Source of the DNA: Bisporella sp. PMI_857
Lineage: Eukaryota > Ascomycota > Leotiomycetes > Helotiales > Helotiaceae
Direction: 5' to 3'
NCBI GenBank assembly: GCA_021307315.1
Contig: JAJSPD010000031.1
Location: 434,001-498,000 of the forward strand
Length of the DNA stretch: 64,000 nucleotides
Positions 1 to 13,837 of this stretch are shown in pieces. Every line of letters begins with the position of its first letter. Within the stretch, counting starts at the first letter, position 1. A program made the translations under genes and the position numbers. The notes beneath the pieces are model-generated. The model did no database searches. It saw nothing but the letters and a program-made list of their open reading frames with translations, and was not told where the DNA came from.

Positions 1-599
1 GGATAAACTTTGAGAGCTTTGTAGAAAGAGAGCGCCGCTTGAATGTTATCGGTACCTGGGCTGGATTAGCTCTGTCATGACACGAGTTAGATATATAAAC
101 CAACGAACCTTCTTGACTTAGAGTTTCTCCTCTGGCAACCTCTTGCATGAAGTATGCTTCCCGCTCTTCTACATCCAGAGGAAACCCATCCTCCTTCGCC
201 TCCACTACTTTTTCTTTAATAGAAGCTTTCTGTCGAATTGTCTCAGCTTCTGCCTCCTCCTTTGCAGCGCGAGCTTGTCTGCGACTCTCTCTCTTCAATT
301 GTTTGCGAAAATTCGGGTCGGTTCGTCTCTTATGGTCAAAATACACTGCACTTTTTCTGTGTTAGCTACATGGTGTAAGTGAATTGAGCGAGAAATCTGC
401 ATCTCGGATAGACTTCTATCTTTTCGACTTCATAATGTAGTAGGAAGTCATAACCCAGCTGTTTTGTCAAGGGCGTACATACTATGCTAGCACCAATTGT
501 TAGCGATGATTTTTAATTGCAGCTTTGCGGATACCTACCTAAGAGACCGGTTGCGACTGTGCCTACAGAAGCAGCGACGATCATTGATGTTTGGACCAT
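1..599 (-). CDS. TOM20: Mitochondrial import receptor TOM20 (partial, 3' end outside window)
   Basis: Tom20 is the outer-membrane receptor of the TOM complex that binds mitochondrial presequences. I read three exons on the minus strand: 599-539, 345-109 and 55 to beyond position 1. Exon 1 encodes a short N-terminal anchor (MVQTSMIVAASVGTVATGLL). Exon 2 gives the conserved VYFDHKRRTDPNFR segment, then a charged R/K/E-rich region and the FPLDVEEREAYFMQEV motif. Exon 3 begins TDNIQAALSFYKALKVYP, the start of the TPR-like receptor domain. The splices are GTAGGT...GCAG and GTTCGT...CCAG, and both keep frame. The C-terminal half lies outside the window. It is transcribed divergently from EXO84 across about 240 bp. 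Confidence 0.9.
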
Positions 600-841
600 T
601 GTGAAGTGCAATCAGTGTTGTCAAGGTAATGTAGGGGGAAGTCGACGAAGTTATTGGAAGACCTGAATTATTTTACATTGGACCAGGATTGTCAAGGTCC
701 GGACGGCGCCTGAGGCTTGAGGGCAGCTCCACATTTCGCGTGAACAACAACGCTTCATGAATCTGTGACAAGCTCAATATTGTTCGATATCGGGCACCAC
801 AAATACAAAAGATACCATTGCCCTCTGACGCACTTCCAACC
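600..841. promoter_or_regulatory. Divergent promoter TOM20 / EXO84
   Basis: This 242-bp gap separates two genes reading outward, so both core promoters must lie here or overlap the 5' ends. I see no clear TATA box. The start codons are at 599 (minus) and 842 (plus). Confidence 0.6.
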
Positions 842-3000
842 ATGTCGGACAAAGGGAAATCTCTGCGCACGAACAAAAGAAAAGGTGGTCGTCCAGCAAT
901 AAGTGCTCCAAAGCAGATATCTGGCCCCATTCAGCAGACTACAGCTAGTAATGTACAACGAGGCGGATTCCCAACACAATTGCAACCTTCGCGTCCTCCA
1001 ATATCATCAGGGAAGGCGAGTTACTATGTTCTGCTATTCTATAGATCACGCTGACAAAAGCAGACCTCGGATCTTGTCAAGAGAAGATACTCAACCCGAT
1101 TTAATAACATTCCAACAGATTTCGATGCCTCTGCCCCTCCTGTGCCTTCAGTCCCATCGCTTCCAAATCAATATGCAGTTTCCAGAGATCAGATGCCTGT
1201 ACCTGCGCCATCAAAGGGCATAACTCCAATCGTGGATAGCAAAGCGTTCCGAGATCCAAATTTAAGAGCAGAGCAATATCTGGCTGGTATCTTGAGCGAT
1301 GCATCAGAGCAGGGTGTAGAGGAATATCAACAAGCTTTACAAAGATTTCAGACTCGCACCTCGACTGATCTTCAGCAAAATGTATACCAGAATCGAACTC
1401 AGTTCATAAAGATTAGCAAGGAAGCAGAAAGACTTAAGGGGGAAATGCGTGCACTCCGCAGTTTGATGTCCGAGCTCAAGGCAAACACGACCGCCCTGAG
1501 GATTGCCTCTTCACAAGGGGCGGATACAAATGGAGGGTTCGATGACTCTAATTTTCCCACCACCTTGGATAAGCGAGACAGACGAAGCTCTATTGCTAAT
1601 CGTAGTGCCCTATGGAACACACAACTTCAGGTAAGGTGTTAGGCGAGTCGATTTGTCCTTTATTTGGTAGGTTGACAATATACAGGTACTCTGGAAAAAT
1701 GTTGAGGGCTCACAAAAGTTTCTCCCAGCCATTCCTGGACGTCATGTGCTTCAAGATGCCGGACTATGGATTGAACTAGACAGCGCAACTTGGAAGTCAA
1801 GAAGAGCCATGCATCTGTTCCTATTAAATGATCATCTTCTTATAGCCTCGAGAAAGAAGAAGAAAGTTGATGCAAATGGCGGTGACCAGAGACAAGCGCC
1901 AGTTAAGCTCGTTGCCGACCGTTGCTGGCCGTTGCTAGATATCGAAATAGTTGATCTAGCAGGAACAAGCGGCTCCGCAGCCGGGAGAAACAAAGTTGCA
2001 GATGCGATCATGGTCAGAGGAGTCGGTCAAGAGTCATTCACTTACAGGACAGAGAAGCCCGAGGATACTGCTAAAGCAACGTTGATGATCAACTTTAGAA
2101 AGGGTGTGGAACAACTGAGAAGGGGTCTTCGGTCGGAAATGGAGTCAACCAATAAATCTAAGGAAACGATCAACTATTTTGCTTCGCGTGATCCAGGTTT
2201 GCTAAGCAAGACTGAGCTGCTCGAAACATTGTCTGACATTAAGGACATGCTCATTGAAGTGGATGGTAAGCAGCAGAACCTACGTTGGGTCGAAGGTGAA
2301 GTGGATGAGCTTGACATTGATATCGCTCTTCAGCGATTTGACACAGCAGTTTCACGTGTCGAGAAGCTCAATTCGCTGGCCAAAGGTCTCAAGAGCAACG
2401 TTGTAGCCCAGAGTTTCATTAGCTTCAAAGCCAATGAAAGAGCAACTAAGCTTGCGGAGCTCATTACACGTAGATTGGTTGACACGCACAATGAAGTCAA
2501 GAAGACGAAACGTAATGTCAATTGGTTGGCACGATTAGGCTTCGAAGATCGAGCTCGAGAAGCATATCTCGAGGCCCGTAGCAACATCATTCATAAAAGA
2601 TCAAGGTAAGTTGCATCATAAGCCCGCCGTTCATACCAACTGACACATTAGGCAATGTATATTCGAAGGCAATCTTCAACAGTATATATGGGAAGTGTCC
2701 TTGGTGTATTTCACGATCATCAAGAACACCGTATCAACGTTTCAAATCTGTTTCCCAGCATTGCTTATGAGTGCATGCGTCAAGTGGGCGAAAGAGCAAG
2801 TCGATGGCTTCAATAGCATCCTTGCAAGACAACTGAGCAGTACTGAGCGAGGTGGTCCGGTGTGGAGTGAGTGTATGGAGCAAGCACAAGACCATGCAAA
2901 TATGCTACGAGAAATTGGGCTTGACTTTAGAAGTTTGGTAGGACGAGAGCCATCTGTGGAGACAGGCCTAAATGGACCGATCGGTTTGGGCCTTGTATGA
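842..3000 (+). CDS. EXO84: Exocyst complex component EXO84
   Basis: Exo84 is a subunit of the exocyst, which tethers secretory vesicles at the plasma membrane. Exons are 842-1015, about 1064-1630, 1686-2605 and 2652-3000, giving about 669 residues. The N terminus (MSDKGKSLRTNKRKGGRP) and the SDLVKRRYSTRFNNIP segment are typical of fungal Exo84. A Vps51/Exo84 N-terminal coiled region follows (residues about 100-190), then a PH-like domain around LWIELDSATWKSRRAMHLFLLNDHLLIASR, then the helical cullin-repeat-like C-terminal domain. The first intron has no usable GT donor in frame; the best reading is a GC-AG intron (AAG|GCGAGT). Its acceptor could be at 1061 or 1064, adding or removing one Gln. 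The other introns are GTAAG-type. Confidence 0.92.
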
Positions 3001-3432
3001 GATCACTAATGACATGGACTATAGAAAATATTAAGAAATTCTTAGTTGTGCCTATTTGTACAATTTATGTGTCAATCAAATCTCACTTTAACAATAATTG
3101 TTACTGATGAAGTGCAGCCGCACGCCAATCTCGGCTTATTTAAGCGAGGAAATCGCGAGCCGCCTTGAGGCTTTTGCAAGAACCACCAACAGTGAAAAGG
3201 CTCCTTGTTTCTACCCCCCCAAGCCCAAGTTTGTGATACCCAACGCGCGATCAACCATTGCCCAATCTTTGCGATCTCATATACCATAAGGCTGAAGCTT
3301 TGCAATATTTAACCCCCCGATTAAACCCCTCTGCCAGCCTCACTGGGCTGTACACCGCGTCCTGTCGTTATCTGAGCTCCAGCTCCCCACATCAACAACT
3401 AAAGGTCTACAAAACACTTCGGCCAGAGCAAC
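3001..3432. other. Intergenic, 5' region of the PP2A gene
   Basis: No gene is supported here. The proximal 100 bp before 3433 is pyrimidine-rich with CATCAACAACTA-type leader sequence, as is common upstream of fungal start codons. Confidence 0.5.
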
Positions 3433-4786
<1,354 letters not shown>

Positions 4787-5758
4787 TTGGGATATAGCTC
4801 GTGGATATACTTGGCCTCTGGTCCTCTGCGGTGGGTTCAAAAGCTGCAGACCTATTGAAGGTTGAGGAGTATGGGGCATGTCTTTGAGCGATGAATATCG
4901 AGAGTCTTTCACCAAGTAATGATGGCGACTACTCTAGCTATGCTCCTCTTGTAGACCGTATTAGACACTTACATGAATGAAGAGCGGTTGATACGCAGTC
5001 GAAGCCTGTACGTGGGTGAACATGATCTTACATGACAGGCATCGAAGTAGTTCAATCTCATCTTCCGACCCAGTTCAAAAGATGCACAGTGATGCTTAAA
5101 AAAGCTGATCTTTCATGATGAATAACCAGGGGACAGAAGTGGGATTCGGAACCGAACGTTAAGACAACCTAGGAAATATTTGAGGCAAAGAACAAATCAA
5201 GCTTCTTTCGGAAAACGGGCTTGCTCTCCCGCCTTGACCATCAGGTTTTGGTTTGAAGTCGGCCAAGTAGGTTCCGATTAGCCGATCTCTCAAGGGTCTC
5301 AGATTCATTCCATTGGCGGATATTAACGGCTAGTTGTCTAGCTCTGTAGCGAACGGACCGGCGTCGCCTTTCGCATCTTTGACAAGACCGAGATCTTATG
5401 ATAACGGTGAGTAATACAGTGGTAGATAGCATGGGATAGTATGGTCACTCATGAAACCGCTTACCAAGTAGACGAAAGCATATTGTTTGTATTGGTGCTG
5501 GTGCCACCCCTGAGCCGGCAACATTAGGTTCGGCCCCGACGACTGCAGTAGGCAGATTATTGGCGATATTCCTATTAATATATATCCAGAGGCACTTGAA
5601 AGCAACACATATAAGTACATATCATGTCAGGTTCTTCTGTACATATTCTAATCCGATTCCATCTACATTGTATAACACCAAAACATTTCCCATTCCTCTC
5701 CAGCCCTTCCTGGCGCTAGTCAAGGGTAGCTAATCCCCAAATCTGAAGGAAACCAATA
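4787..5758. other. Intergenic region
   Basis: No coding sequence is supported. Short minus-strand frames between 5241 and 5620 have no recognisable domain. The region should carry the PP2A 3' UTR and the promoter of the DUF3112 gene. Confidence 0.5.
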
Positions 5759-7011
5759 ATGTCGTCACAGCCTCAGGTGGTACGTTCCTCGATTTATTGA
5801 GCTTCCATATGCTCGCCTTCCCATATCTATGGCTTGCCCAGAGTTAATAATTTAGCCAGAAAATGTCGAATCATAAGCCATACCCACCTACAATGGCAGG
5901 CTTGGGACTTCAGCCCACAGTCAGAGTGGATGTACCAATTCTATCAATTTTCCTCATTCTTTTTCTAATTGGTGCTGTTGTTCGTAAGTACAACTTCTCA
6001 GCTCATCTACGTTTCTGCAATAGGGAATCAGCCAAGCGCTTCGTTTACAGCTTTTACTTTGGTCCAATATGCCTCGACACCATAAGCTAACCAGCATCAG
6101 ATATGACAATTCTGCAGGTCAACTTGAGAAGAGGCAAGAAATTCATAATGTCTGGGATGATATTCGGTTTCTGTATGGCTAGAATTACTGCGTGCACCTT
6201 GAGGATGGTCTGGGCAACACATCCGCATAACGTCTCCGTGGCTATCGCGGCCCAGATCTTCGTTGCGGCAGGAGTGGTTCTCCTCTTCATCATCAACATC
6301 ATATTTGCACAAAGGATCCTACGGGCTACTCATCCGCGACTCGGCTGGGCGAAGCCACTCTCGATGCTCTTCAAAGCCTACTATACATCCATCATTCTCG
6401 TCATAATAGTGATAATAACGGGCGTTATCCAGAGCTTTTATACTCGCGATAGGAACATACTTCGCATTGACAGGGACTTGATGCGGTTTGGAGGCACGTA
6501 CTTCGCTATTTCAGCATTCATACCCATCATCTTGGTCATTCTAAATTTCGCCATACCGGCTCAAAGCAGCACCGAAAAGTTTGGCTCTGGTCGTTTCACC
6601 TCCAAGATCTGGATCCTGCTGTTTGCCTCCGCAATCCTAACTCTCGGTGCTGCCTTCCGTGCTGGTGTCTCATATATGCCGCGTCCTATCCAAAGCCCGG
6701 CTTGGTATCATTCAAAAGCATGTTTTTACCTCTTCAACTTCACGATTGAGTGGACAGTGGTGGCACTTTATGCGGCTCTCAGAGTGGATAAGAGGTTTAT
6801 CGTGCCTAATAAGTCAAGAGGGCCAGGAGACTATTCGAGAAGAGACCACCAAGAAGATGGCGCGACCGACAAGGCGAGACCAAATATTTTGGATCGGGTA
6901 CTCAGTGAAGAGGAAGTATTTGATGGTCAAACGGGGGGCCATGAGACTCTGGGATCGGAATCTCATTCTGAGAAGGATGTTGAAGCTCAACGATTCGCGG
7001 ATACTAATTGA
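5759..7011 (+). CDS. DUF3112-type multi-spanning membrane protein
   Basis: This belongs to a fungal membrane protein family annotated as DUF3112 and sometimes called family C-like GPCR; the function is unknown. Exons 5759-5779, 5860-5983 and 6101-7011 give about 351 residues. Conserved blocks are MAGLGLQPTVRVDVPI at the N terminus and VVHMTILQVNLRRGKKFIMSG across the second splice, then RITACTLRMVWATHPHNV. About seven hydrophobic segments follow (for example IFVAAGVVLLFIINIIFAQRI and SIILVIIVIITGVI). The C-terminal tail, about 75 residues, is hydrophilic and charged, presumably cytosolic. The tiny first exon (MSSQPQV) depends on a GTACGT donor and CCAG acceptor; a start at 5863 or 5893 is the alternative. 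Confidence 0.85.
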
Positions 7012-7288
7012 AGGAAGTTTAACAATAGGTAGTCATGGCAACTTTTTTTTGGGGTGGTTTTGCATAGCGTCAGGGATGCCACTCAAGTTTAATATGTATA
7101 ATTGTATAAAATCAAAAGCCGTATCACATCCATCGGTTGTCAATTTTTGGCACTGTGCTATGCCTCATCCACTAATCGCCTCAAGAGTTCAGGCAGCCCA
7201 CTCCACCTGTATATCAGCAATGAAAACACTCCTCTCATGGAACATCCATGGCAACTGAAGTAGCCAATCGACTATGCCCGATCTCTAT

Positions 7289-7912
7289 CTACAGTTCCTT
7301 TTTCTCTTGTTCCCCTCTCCCCTCTTTACTCTGCAGACCAACACCACACACAAAGAGAACCTTGGCGACCAGTGGTACCAGTGTACTCACAATCGCAAAC
7401 GAATTCGCGACATCCCACTTCCTCGGATCGAAAAACCAGACCGGTCCCATGCTCTGGACCAGACTGTAAGTGTAACCCAAATCACTGAGGAGCGCGGCGA
7501 AAAGGATATGCTTCCAGACCTGGGGTGATTGGTAGACGCGTAAGGTCACCTAGAGGCGTTAAATTTAGTCAGCGTGCTATATCTTTTAATGAAATTTTGT
7601 GGAAAGATAAACGTTTTCGGGAGGCTCATGATTCCCGAGGGGTGCACATATTTTCGAGGACGAGGGTTCAAATTACGATGAGAGGTTAACGTGGACTTGG
7701 AGCTCCCTTACTACATCGTGGAAAGCAAACATGAGCCAGGAACCGGCCATCTGAGAAAATAGAGGTTTCATGGCTGGCGTATAGATTACGCTGGGAACGG
7801 AAAACTCGAGGAGCTTGCTGGGGAAGGTGAGAGCTTGGATGGCGCCTAGGGTCGCGAAGAGAGGTTCAATATAGTTGAAGATTAGACAGTAGATGAAGGG
7901 TATTTGAGACAT
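7289..7912 (-). CDS. Small four-helix membrane protein, DUF7704-like
   Basis: A small integral membrane protein of about 160 residues with no known function. Exons are 7912-7691 and 7549-7289; the donor is a weak GTTAAC and the acceptor CTAG, joining QVH to VTLRVYQSPQVWKH. Hydrophobic stretches are at YCLIFNYIEPLFATLGAIQAL, MAGSWLMFAFHDVV, ILFAALLSDLGYTYSLV and SFAIVSTLVPLVAKVLFVCGVGL. The FNYIEP motif near the start and the WKH...LSDLGY segment resemble the fungal DUF7704 family. It is convergent with the DUF3112 gene. The family assignment is from memory of motifs, so moderate. Confidence 0.72.
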
Positions 7913-8900
7913 GATGGTCTTGATTTTGAGTCTGATAATATGTCTTGTGACACCTGATTATGGGCTGCATGAAGATGTTTGATGTACTTAAAGATCGAAG
8001 TCGCTAGCCTCGGGAGATCTGATGACTTACACAAACCTTAACTCTACAGGGTGACTTGACCGTGATAGGACAGAGAACTGCTGTTCAAGCCGGATTTTAT
8101 TACTGTAGCACAAGATCAACGTTGCAAAACCTTCACCTCTTTAATTCGAATATCTGGCTGCTTATATTTCTGCAAAAAGGAGCAGCTCTTGGATGACTTA
8201 TCACATCGCTTATATATTGTTTGTTGAGATGGAGCGATACATTCAAGACACGGAGACTCAGAGTTAGAGAAGTACAGTTCAAAATAGAGTCGGAATGCAG
8301 TTCAGAAAGCGATAGGTAGATGAAAGTCGAAAGTCGGCAGTCGCAGGTATCAGAGATCGACAATGTCCATTCCAATGCAATCATATGTTCTCGAAATCTC
8401 TAATGCATTATTGCTCATTTTGCTTGCCGTAGGAGCAATCAAGCTGTTATTTCAATGCCCCTTAAAACTTAATAGTCATTTTAAGTATCGGTACTGACCT
8501 ACTAAGTTTTTTTTTGGCATAGCAAAGGAGTTGAATACAGTTATTGTTGATGTAGCTCAAACACAGTAGACGTAGAAGCGACATGATTGTTCAGCAAAGA
8601 AACAATATATCACAATAAAATAAAAAATCCATATTCCATCAAGATTTGAACACCATAGAGTTATTTTGACTTTTTATCAATGAAGTAATAGACTTACTTT
8701 GTAGAATCTTGTGGTAAAGATAAAAAATGGGTCTTTACCTGTCTCAATTCGGCTAGCGGATTGCGGCAAAACATAGCACCGCGGCCCCAATGTTTTTGTT
8801 GACGGTCATCTGCTCCATCCGCACCTCCAAGGATTTCAAACTCGATATCAATTTACTAGATCAACGCCTTGGGTAAATCAACCCATCGAGAGTCGACAAG
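7913..8900. other. Intergenic region
   Basis: About 1 kb between two divergently oriented genes. It is AT-rich around 8580-8720. I found no convincing coding frame or RNA gene. Confidence 0.5.
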
Positions 8901-10489
8901 ATGTCCTTGACTCCACAGGACAATGCAAGAGTAAATTATCAGACAAATCCACCACAACAAATCCCATATCCAAGACAAACCACTCATCCAACACCATCTC
9001 CCGCACAGCGAGCCAACTTCCAAGGACGACAAAGCAATGGTGGAATCAATGGAGGAATACGTTCACAACAGCACAATTCACCCTATTCTACACCATACAC
9101 TCCAAATCAACCCTTGCCAGGTCCTCCACGACCAAATGGCAATGGCAGCGGACTAGTCCCGGTTTCAGCTGAACAGCAGATTGCACAAGGAGTATTGGGA
9201 AACGCGTCTGGATCCAACACACCCCAAAGACGGCCTCCTCCACTAGGTACAACAATCCATGTTCCTCCTTCTCATGGCACTCCGCAGCCACAGCCCATGA
9301 GCCTGAATCAGCCCATCAATCCCAACATTGGTGCCAACCAGAATCGCGATTTTGCAACTCAAAGACAATCTCAAAATGCTTCACCATCACTACAGAGCCT
9401 TGGTGCTCAACGACCCTCCATGAACGCCTCACCTGCGAATTCGAACCTTGAATCAAGGCCCATGGAGTCTTCACCAGCAGATGTCTCACAAGATATGTCA
9501 ATGATAGATCCCCAACTCGCCCTTGACGAACAAATCATGAATGATTCAAGCATGAACGATACTAGTATCATGAACGACCCAAACAATTCGATGCTCAGCC
9601 ATCCAAGTCCCGTTGTGCAACAAGGAGAGATGCTATCCCCCCCACCTGGAGGCCAGTTTCCTACTTTTGAAGCTCTGTTCGCTTTTGCACAGGCTCATGC
9701 CTTGGCCCACGGCTATGCTTTTGTCATTGGACGATCAAAGCGTGATAACAGGGGTCTGAAGAAAGTCTTTTTGATTTGTGACCGTGGTGGGACCAACAAG
9801 GAGAAAGTTCCTGGAGAGCAACGTCAAAGAAAAACTAAATCTCGCAAATGTGGCTGCGAGTTTGGTGTTTTCGGCTTAGAAAATAAGACTGCCTGGTTGC
9901 TCAGAGGACGCATGGATGGAGAACATCTTACGCACAATCACCCACCAAGTGAAAGTCCTACGGAGCATCCTGGAGCGAGAAAATTGGATCCGAAGGCAAT
10001 TGCTGCTGTCAAGGCACTTGAAGAGAATGGTAAGTTGCTCCTATCAAAGTAAAACGAACTACCCTAACGGAATTAGGTGTATCTGTCAAGGAGACTCTTG
10101 AGATTCTTCACCGAGATAATCCTTCCGTTCGCTATCTCCCCCGAGATATCTACAACGCCCGTGCAGCCATCAAGCGGGATCCATCCCGTGTTGACGCCAC
10201 CGCCATGGATACCCTCCCAACTTTCTACAAGAAGCCGCCTATGACTTTCGAGGAGAAACTCCGCGCCGAGCTGCGCACTGAGGTCGACAACGTGAACAAG
10301 GAGATGATCAAGCTCAAGCAAGATCATCATAAGGAAGTCGAGGAGCTGAAAGCTCAACTACGTGAGAAGGACCAGATGATCAAGAAATTCGAGATGTTCA
10401 TCGATATTTGCAACGAACGTGTTATGGTACGCAGAGAGGAACTTGAAGGAGACGTTGTTCCCGCGAATGGCAATGCTCAAGGAGTTTGA
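8901..10489 (+). CDS. FAR1/WRKY-GCM1-type DNA-binding domain protein (putative transcription factor)
   Basis: About 513 residues in two exons, 8901-10029 and 10077-10489. Residues 1-240 are low-complexity, rich in Pro, Gln, Asn and Ser. A FAR1-type domain follows from about residue 255 (FPTFEALFAFAQAHALAHGYAFVIGRSKRDNRG), with Cys at LICDRGG and at KCGCEFGV and a His pair at LTHNHPP, i.e. the C-C-H-H zinc ligands of the WRKY-GCM1 fold. The C terminus (about residues 440-495) is a charged heptad-like coiled coil (FEEKLRAELRTEVDNVNKEM). FAR1 domains are the N-terminal DNA-binding modules of Mutator-like transposases. Here no transposase catalytic core follows, so this looks like a domesticated regulator. 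A nuclear role is inferred, not shown. Confidence 0.8.
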
Positions 10490-11203
10490 TTATGGATCGC
10501 TGGTTTATGATGGGTCTGGAGTTTATGAGTCTTTACGGTGATTATTATTTGCCTTGATATGAAAGAAGGATTGCTCGGTGCACAGAACATCTCGTGGTCA
10601 AGAATTGCCTAGGCGCATGGGTGCTGGAGTTGGCTTGCGATATTTCGGCGGCGGTTTGCTTATAAGTGTGCGATGAATAGTTGTTGTACTATGCGAGGTT
10701 TATTTCTATCAAAAAATCAGCAGGCTGTTAGTGACGTCACATTCACCGTCTGTTAAAGCCTCTAGATTTATGTCCTTCCAATATCTTACATACAAAGAAG
10801 ATGGCTTATACATGGTGATTTTCAGTTTCGAAAGTGCCTTAGTAACCTAGCGTGAAATCACTTGTGTTTAAAAATAGAGGACAAGTAGTGTTCTCTATAA
10901 TGGTACATTTTCCTTGCTCTTTGGTACAGGGTAACCTCGGCGTGGAGTCCCTGTCATGCCGGTAAACCAAACCCTGCCCCAGCCAGTCCCAGGCATGACG
11001 GCATTCCCATATCGATGCTTGGCCATCGTACAACCAACTAAAAAAGCTCAAGTACTTCTTCTGAAGGTGAACACAGAGCTACAGAGATAGGCCACCAGTA
11101 ATAAAGAGACTGCCGTTTCGAGCAGGTGTTATTGTATATATCTATCTTATCTTCCGCGTCATGCTTGCTATGTATACAAGTTCCCCCATGTTTCCACCAA
11201 AAC
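10490..11203. other. Convergent intergenic region
   Basis: This gap lies between the 3' ends of the FAR1-type gene and the acyltransferase gene. No supported coding sequence; it should hold both 3' UTRs. Confidence 0.5.
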
Positions 11204-13837
11204 TTATAAATGAGCTCTCGCCTGCAACGCCCTTCTCCTTTGCAGCTTCTTCTTTAATAATACTCTATCCTCCTCACTTAGCCTCGCCTCTGGCCCATCC
11301 TGTCCAAAAAGGGTCTTATTGATGCTCTCTACCAGTCTCAATACCCGCGTGCTCACGGTTGCTCCATCTCTTCTATTCTTCCCCTCCCGTCTGGATTGCG
11401 CGATCTTCTCGATGAAGTTCCAGAGTCTCCCTTCCGGGATCATGTGTCCGGTTTTTGGATCTCGGTGAGGGAGCCAGTCTGGTGCGAGGCGAGCCAAGGG
11501 TTGGACCTTGGGGTCCCGGGATTTGACAGTCATGAGGATGCCTTCCTCTTCAAAGCGCGTCCATGCGTTTTTGAGCGTTTCTTTGTTGACTGCTTCGAAG
11601 TAGGAGAGGTCGCCTTGGTGGTAGAGGGTTTTGCCGAACTATAGCTCACGTTAGTACACACAAGACGCAGAGGTTTAGATTAGCTTACAAGCTGTGAGCT
11701 GTCTTGACACTTCTTGCTGTCAAGCCAGCCATCGCCTTTGTGATTCAGTGGAGGAGTCAGACCCATCAGGGTGACAGCACCAAGCCAGAATGACTCTATA
11801 AATGGCCATATCAAGAAGCAGTAGAAGTCATAGTTCTCTCGTCCAGCACGACGCTCGGCATCAGCCAGTCCAATGGAATCGATGTTCCCCTCACCATCTC
11901 GCTTCAGGACAACCACGTTATCAGCCTCAAGTCCACGAAGTGTGTTATCCAGATTGACGGCTAGTCCTTCTGTAGGATAAATGAACTCGCCTCGAAAGAT
12001 TCGTGATAGGAATAAGACCTGATCCCGTAGCTCTGTATACGAAATAGTCTGGTTTTCTGGCCCACCTCCTCTCTTTACTTTGATATACATGCTGGCACTG
12101 ACCAGAGCCTCCGAGATGAATAGGTGGATTGACATGTTTCGGTAAAACGACAGCTGGAATCTGTCTACTGCATAGTATGTTGGCTCTTGTAAGCGTTCAA
12201 CGACTCCAACTAGTTCTTTCCCAAGAACTTCAAGACCACGTTCGATCACAACAGCGATGGGCGAGTTCCCGAAATGCGCAACTCGGCCTCCTTTCGCTCT
12301 CACTCTGTCACTCAGCCATTCAACTCTACGGATCAACTCTGGCATGCCTACTCCACGTCCTCTCAAAGTCAAGAGAACAGTTCCAATCAAAGCAGTTGGC
12401 ATAACCACTGACACTGCATTGATGTCTGAAAGCACCTTGTAGCCCATCGTGCGAAGGAGCTTCTGCTTCGTCGCAGCGTTATTCAAGCTAGACATATCTG
12501 GGCTCTTTGGTATCCCCGTGATTCGAGCCTGTTGCTCCTGTAAAAACTGCCTCAAACTCCATGGCTCGTGAAATCTGACGTCCACCCGGCCAAGCTTCAA
12601 TGAAAGCACTGATGATGCGGACAAAAAGTCCGCCAAATTCTCTTTCTTCTTCGGTACTCCCAACAGCTCCCCAACATACCCTTCCGTCTCAATCACTTTA
12701 TCGTACTGCGTGCTCACAGGGCAAATAATAGTATCCTCTACCCTACCCGAAAGTATACTATCCAAGATGAAATTTAAAATGCCAAACTTCGGTGGCAAGA
12801 GTTTTCCGGTTCTCGATCTTCCTCCCTCAATGAAACATTCGAAATTATATCCGCCTTGCAGCAGGGTATCTATATATGATTGTACAAGAGTCGTGTAAAG
12901 TTGGTCGTCGCCGAAGCTTCGTCGGATCCACATGGCGCCAGCGTGCTGTAGAAAGCTTCCCACAACAGGAAAGTTCAGGTTGTCTCCAGCTACAACAGTG
13001 GGTAGAGCTAAGCCTAGGCGGTAGCAAATAATCTGAAGAGAGACATAGTCGATGTGTGAGCGGTGACAGGGTAAAAATATAATGCTGTGTTTATCCTTCT
13101 CGGCCTTCTGCGCTACTTTCCGCAACCGCAGAACCTCTTCACTCGAGACATGGATTCCTAGTTTGGATTAGTCCCAGAGCCATGTTGCATTCTATAGATA
13201 GGTATATACCTTGATGATAAGCCCTTGTCAACAATTGCGTGGCCATATAATAGGCGCCTCTAATAAACGGTCTACTTTCCATCTTACAAATCATATCCCC
13301 CGTCATCTTCTCCGACAATTCCTGTAAACTATGCTCCAACACACTCTTCCTATTCGCCCTCTTCGTCGCGTAATTCGGATCATCCCTATTCAAAATCCCA
13401 TCCCTCTCCTCAACCACAATCCTCTTCTCGGCCAGCTCCTTAATCTTCTTCTGCAGAATCGGCGTCGAAAGCACGGCCGCTATCATATTTTCCGAGAATC
13501 CAGGATAGAAGATGGGTTGTCCGACGAAATTGTCATAGGCTCGCCAGCCCTGCCCTGACACATGTAACGATACTTCGCGCAAGAACCTGCTCACGTCAGT
13601 TTGGATGCTCTACAAAGAGGCCTCAGATGAGGAATTGCGAAAAGATGCGTACTCTAGAGGGCTAGATCTAAACCTCGCCATATGCTCGACGAGATTCCGC
13701 TCCTTGTCCTCATCGTCTGGCACATCCTGCTCGAACCCGCGAGGTTGGAGCGTGATAGTGTCGCCGAGGAGTTCCAGGTCCGGCGCATGGTCGGTATTCC
13801 CAGCATCTGGTTGAGAGCGACGCGTTCCCTTCGCCAT
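11204..13837 (-). CDS. PlsB/GNPAT-type glycerol-3-phosphate or dihydroxyacetone-phosphate acyltransferase
   Basis: An enzyme that acylates glycerol-3-phosphate or dihydroxyacetone phosphate at sn-1, the first step of glycerolipid or ether-lipid synthesis. Exons are 13837-13653, 13586-13210, 13157-11689 and 11638-11204, about 821 residues. The acyltransferase blocks are in order: block I LPCHRSHIDYVSL (HX4D), block II GAMWIRRSFG, block III FIEGGRSRTGKLLPPK, and block IV near DTIICPVSTQYDKV. The protein resembles animal GPAT1/GNPAT and bacterial PlsB rather than the yeast Gat1/Sct1 type. The last three residues are AHL, fitting the PTS1 consensus [SAC][KRH][LM], so peroxisomal import is plausible, as for animal GNPAT. 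It is divergent from POP4. All introns are in frame; which acceptor substrate it prefers cannot be told from sequence. Confidence 0.88.
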
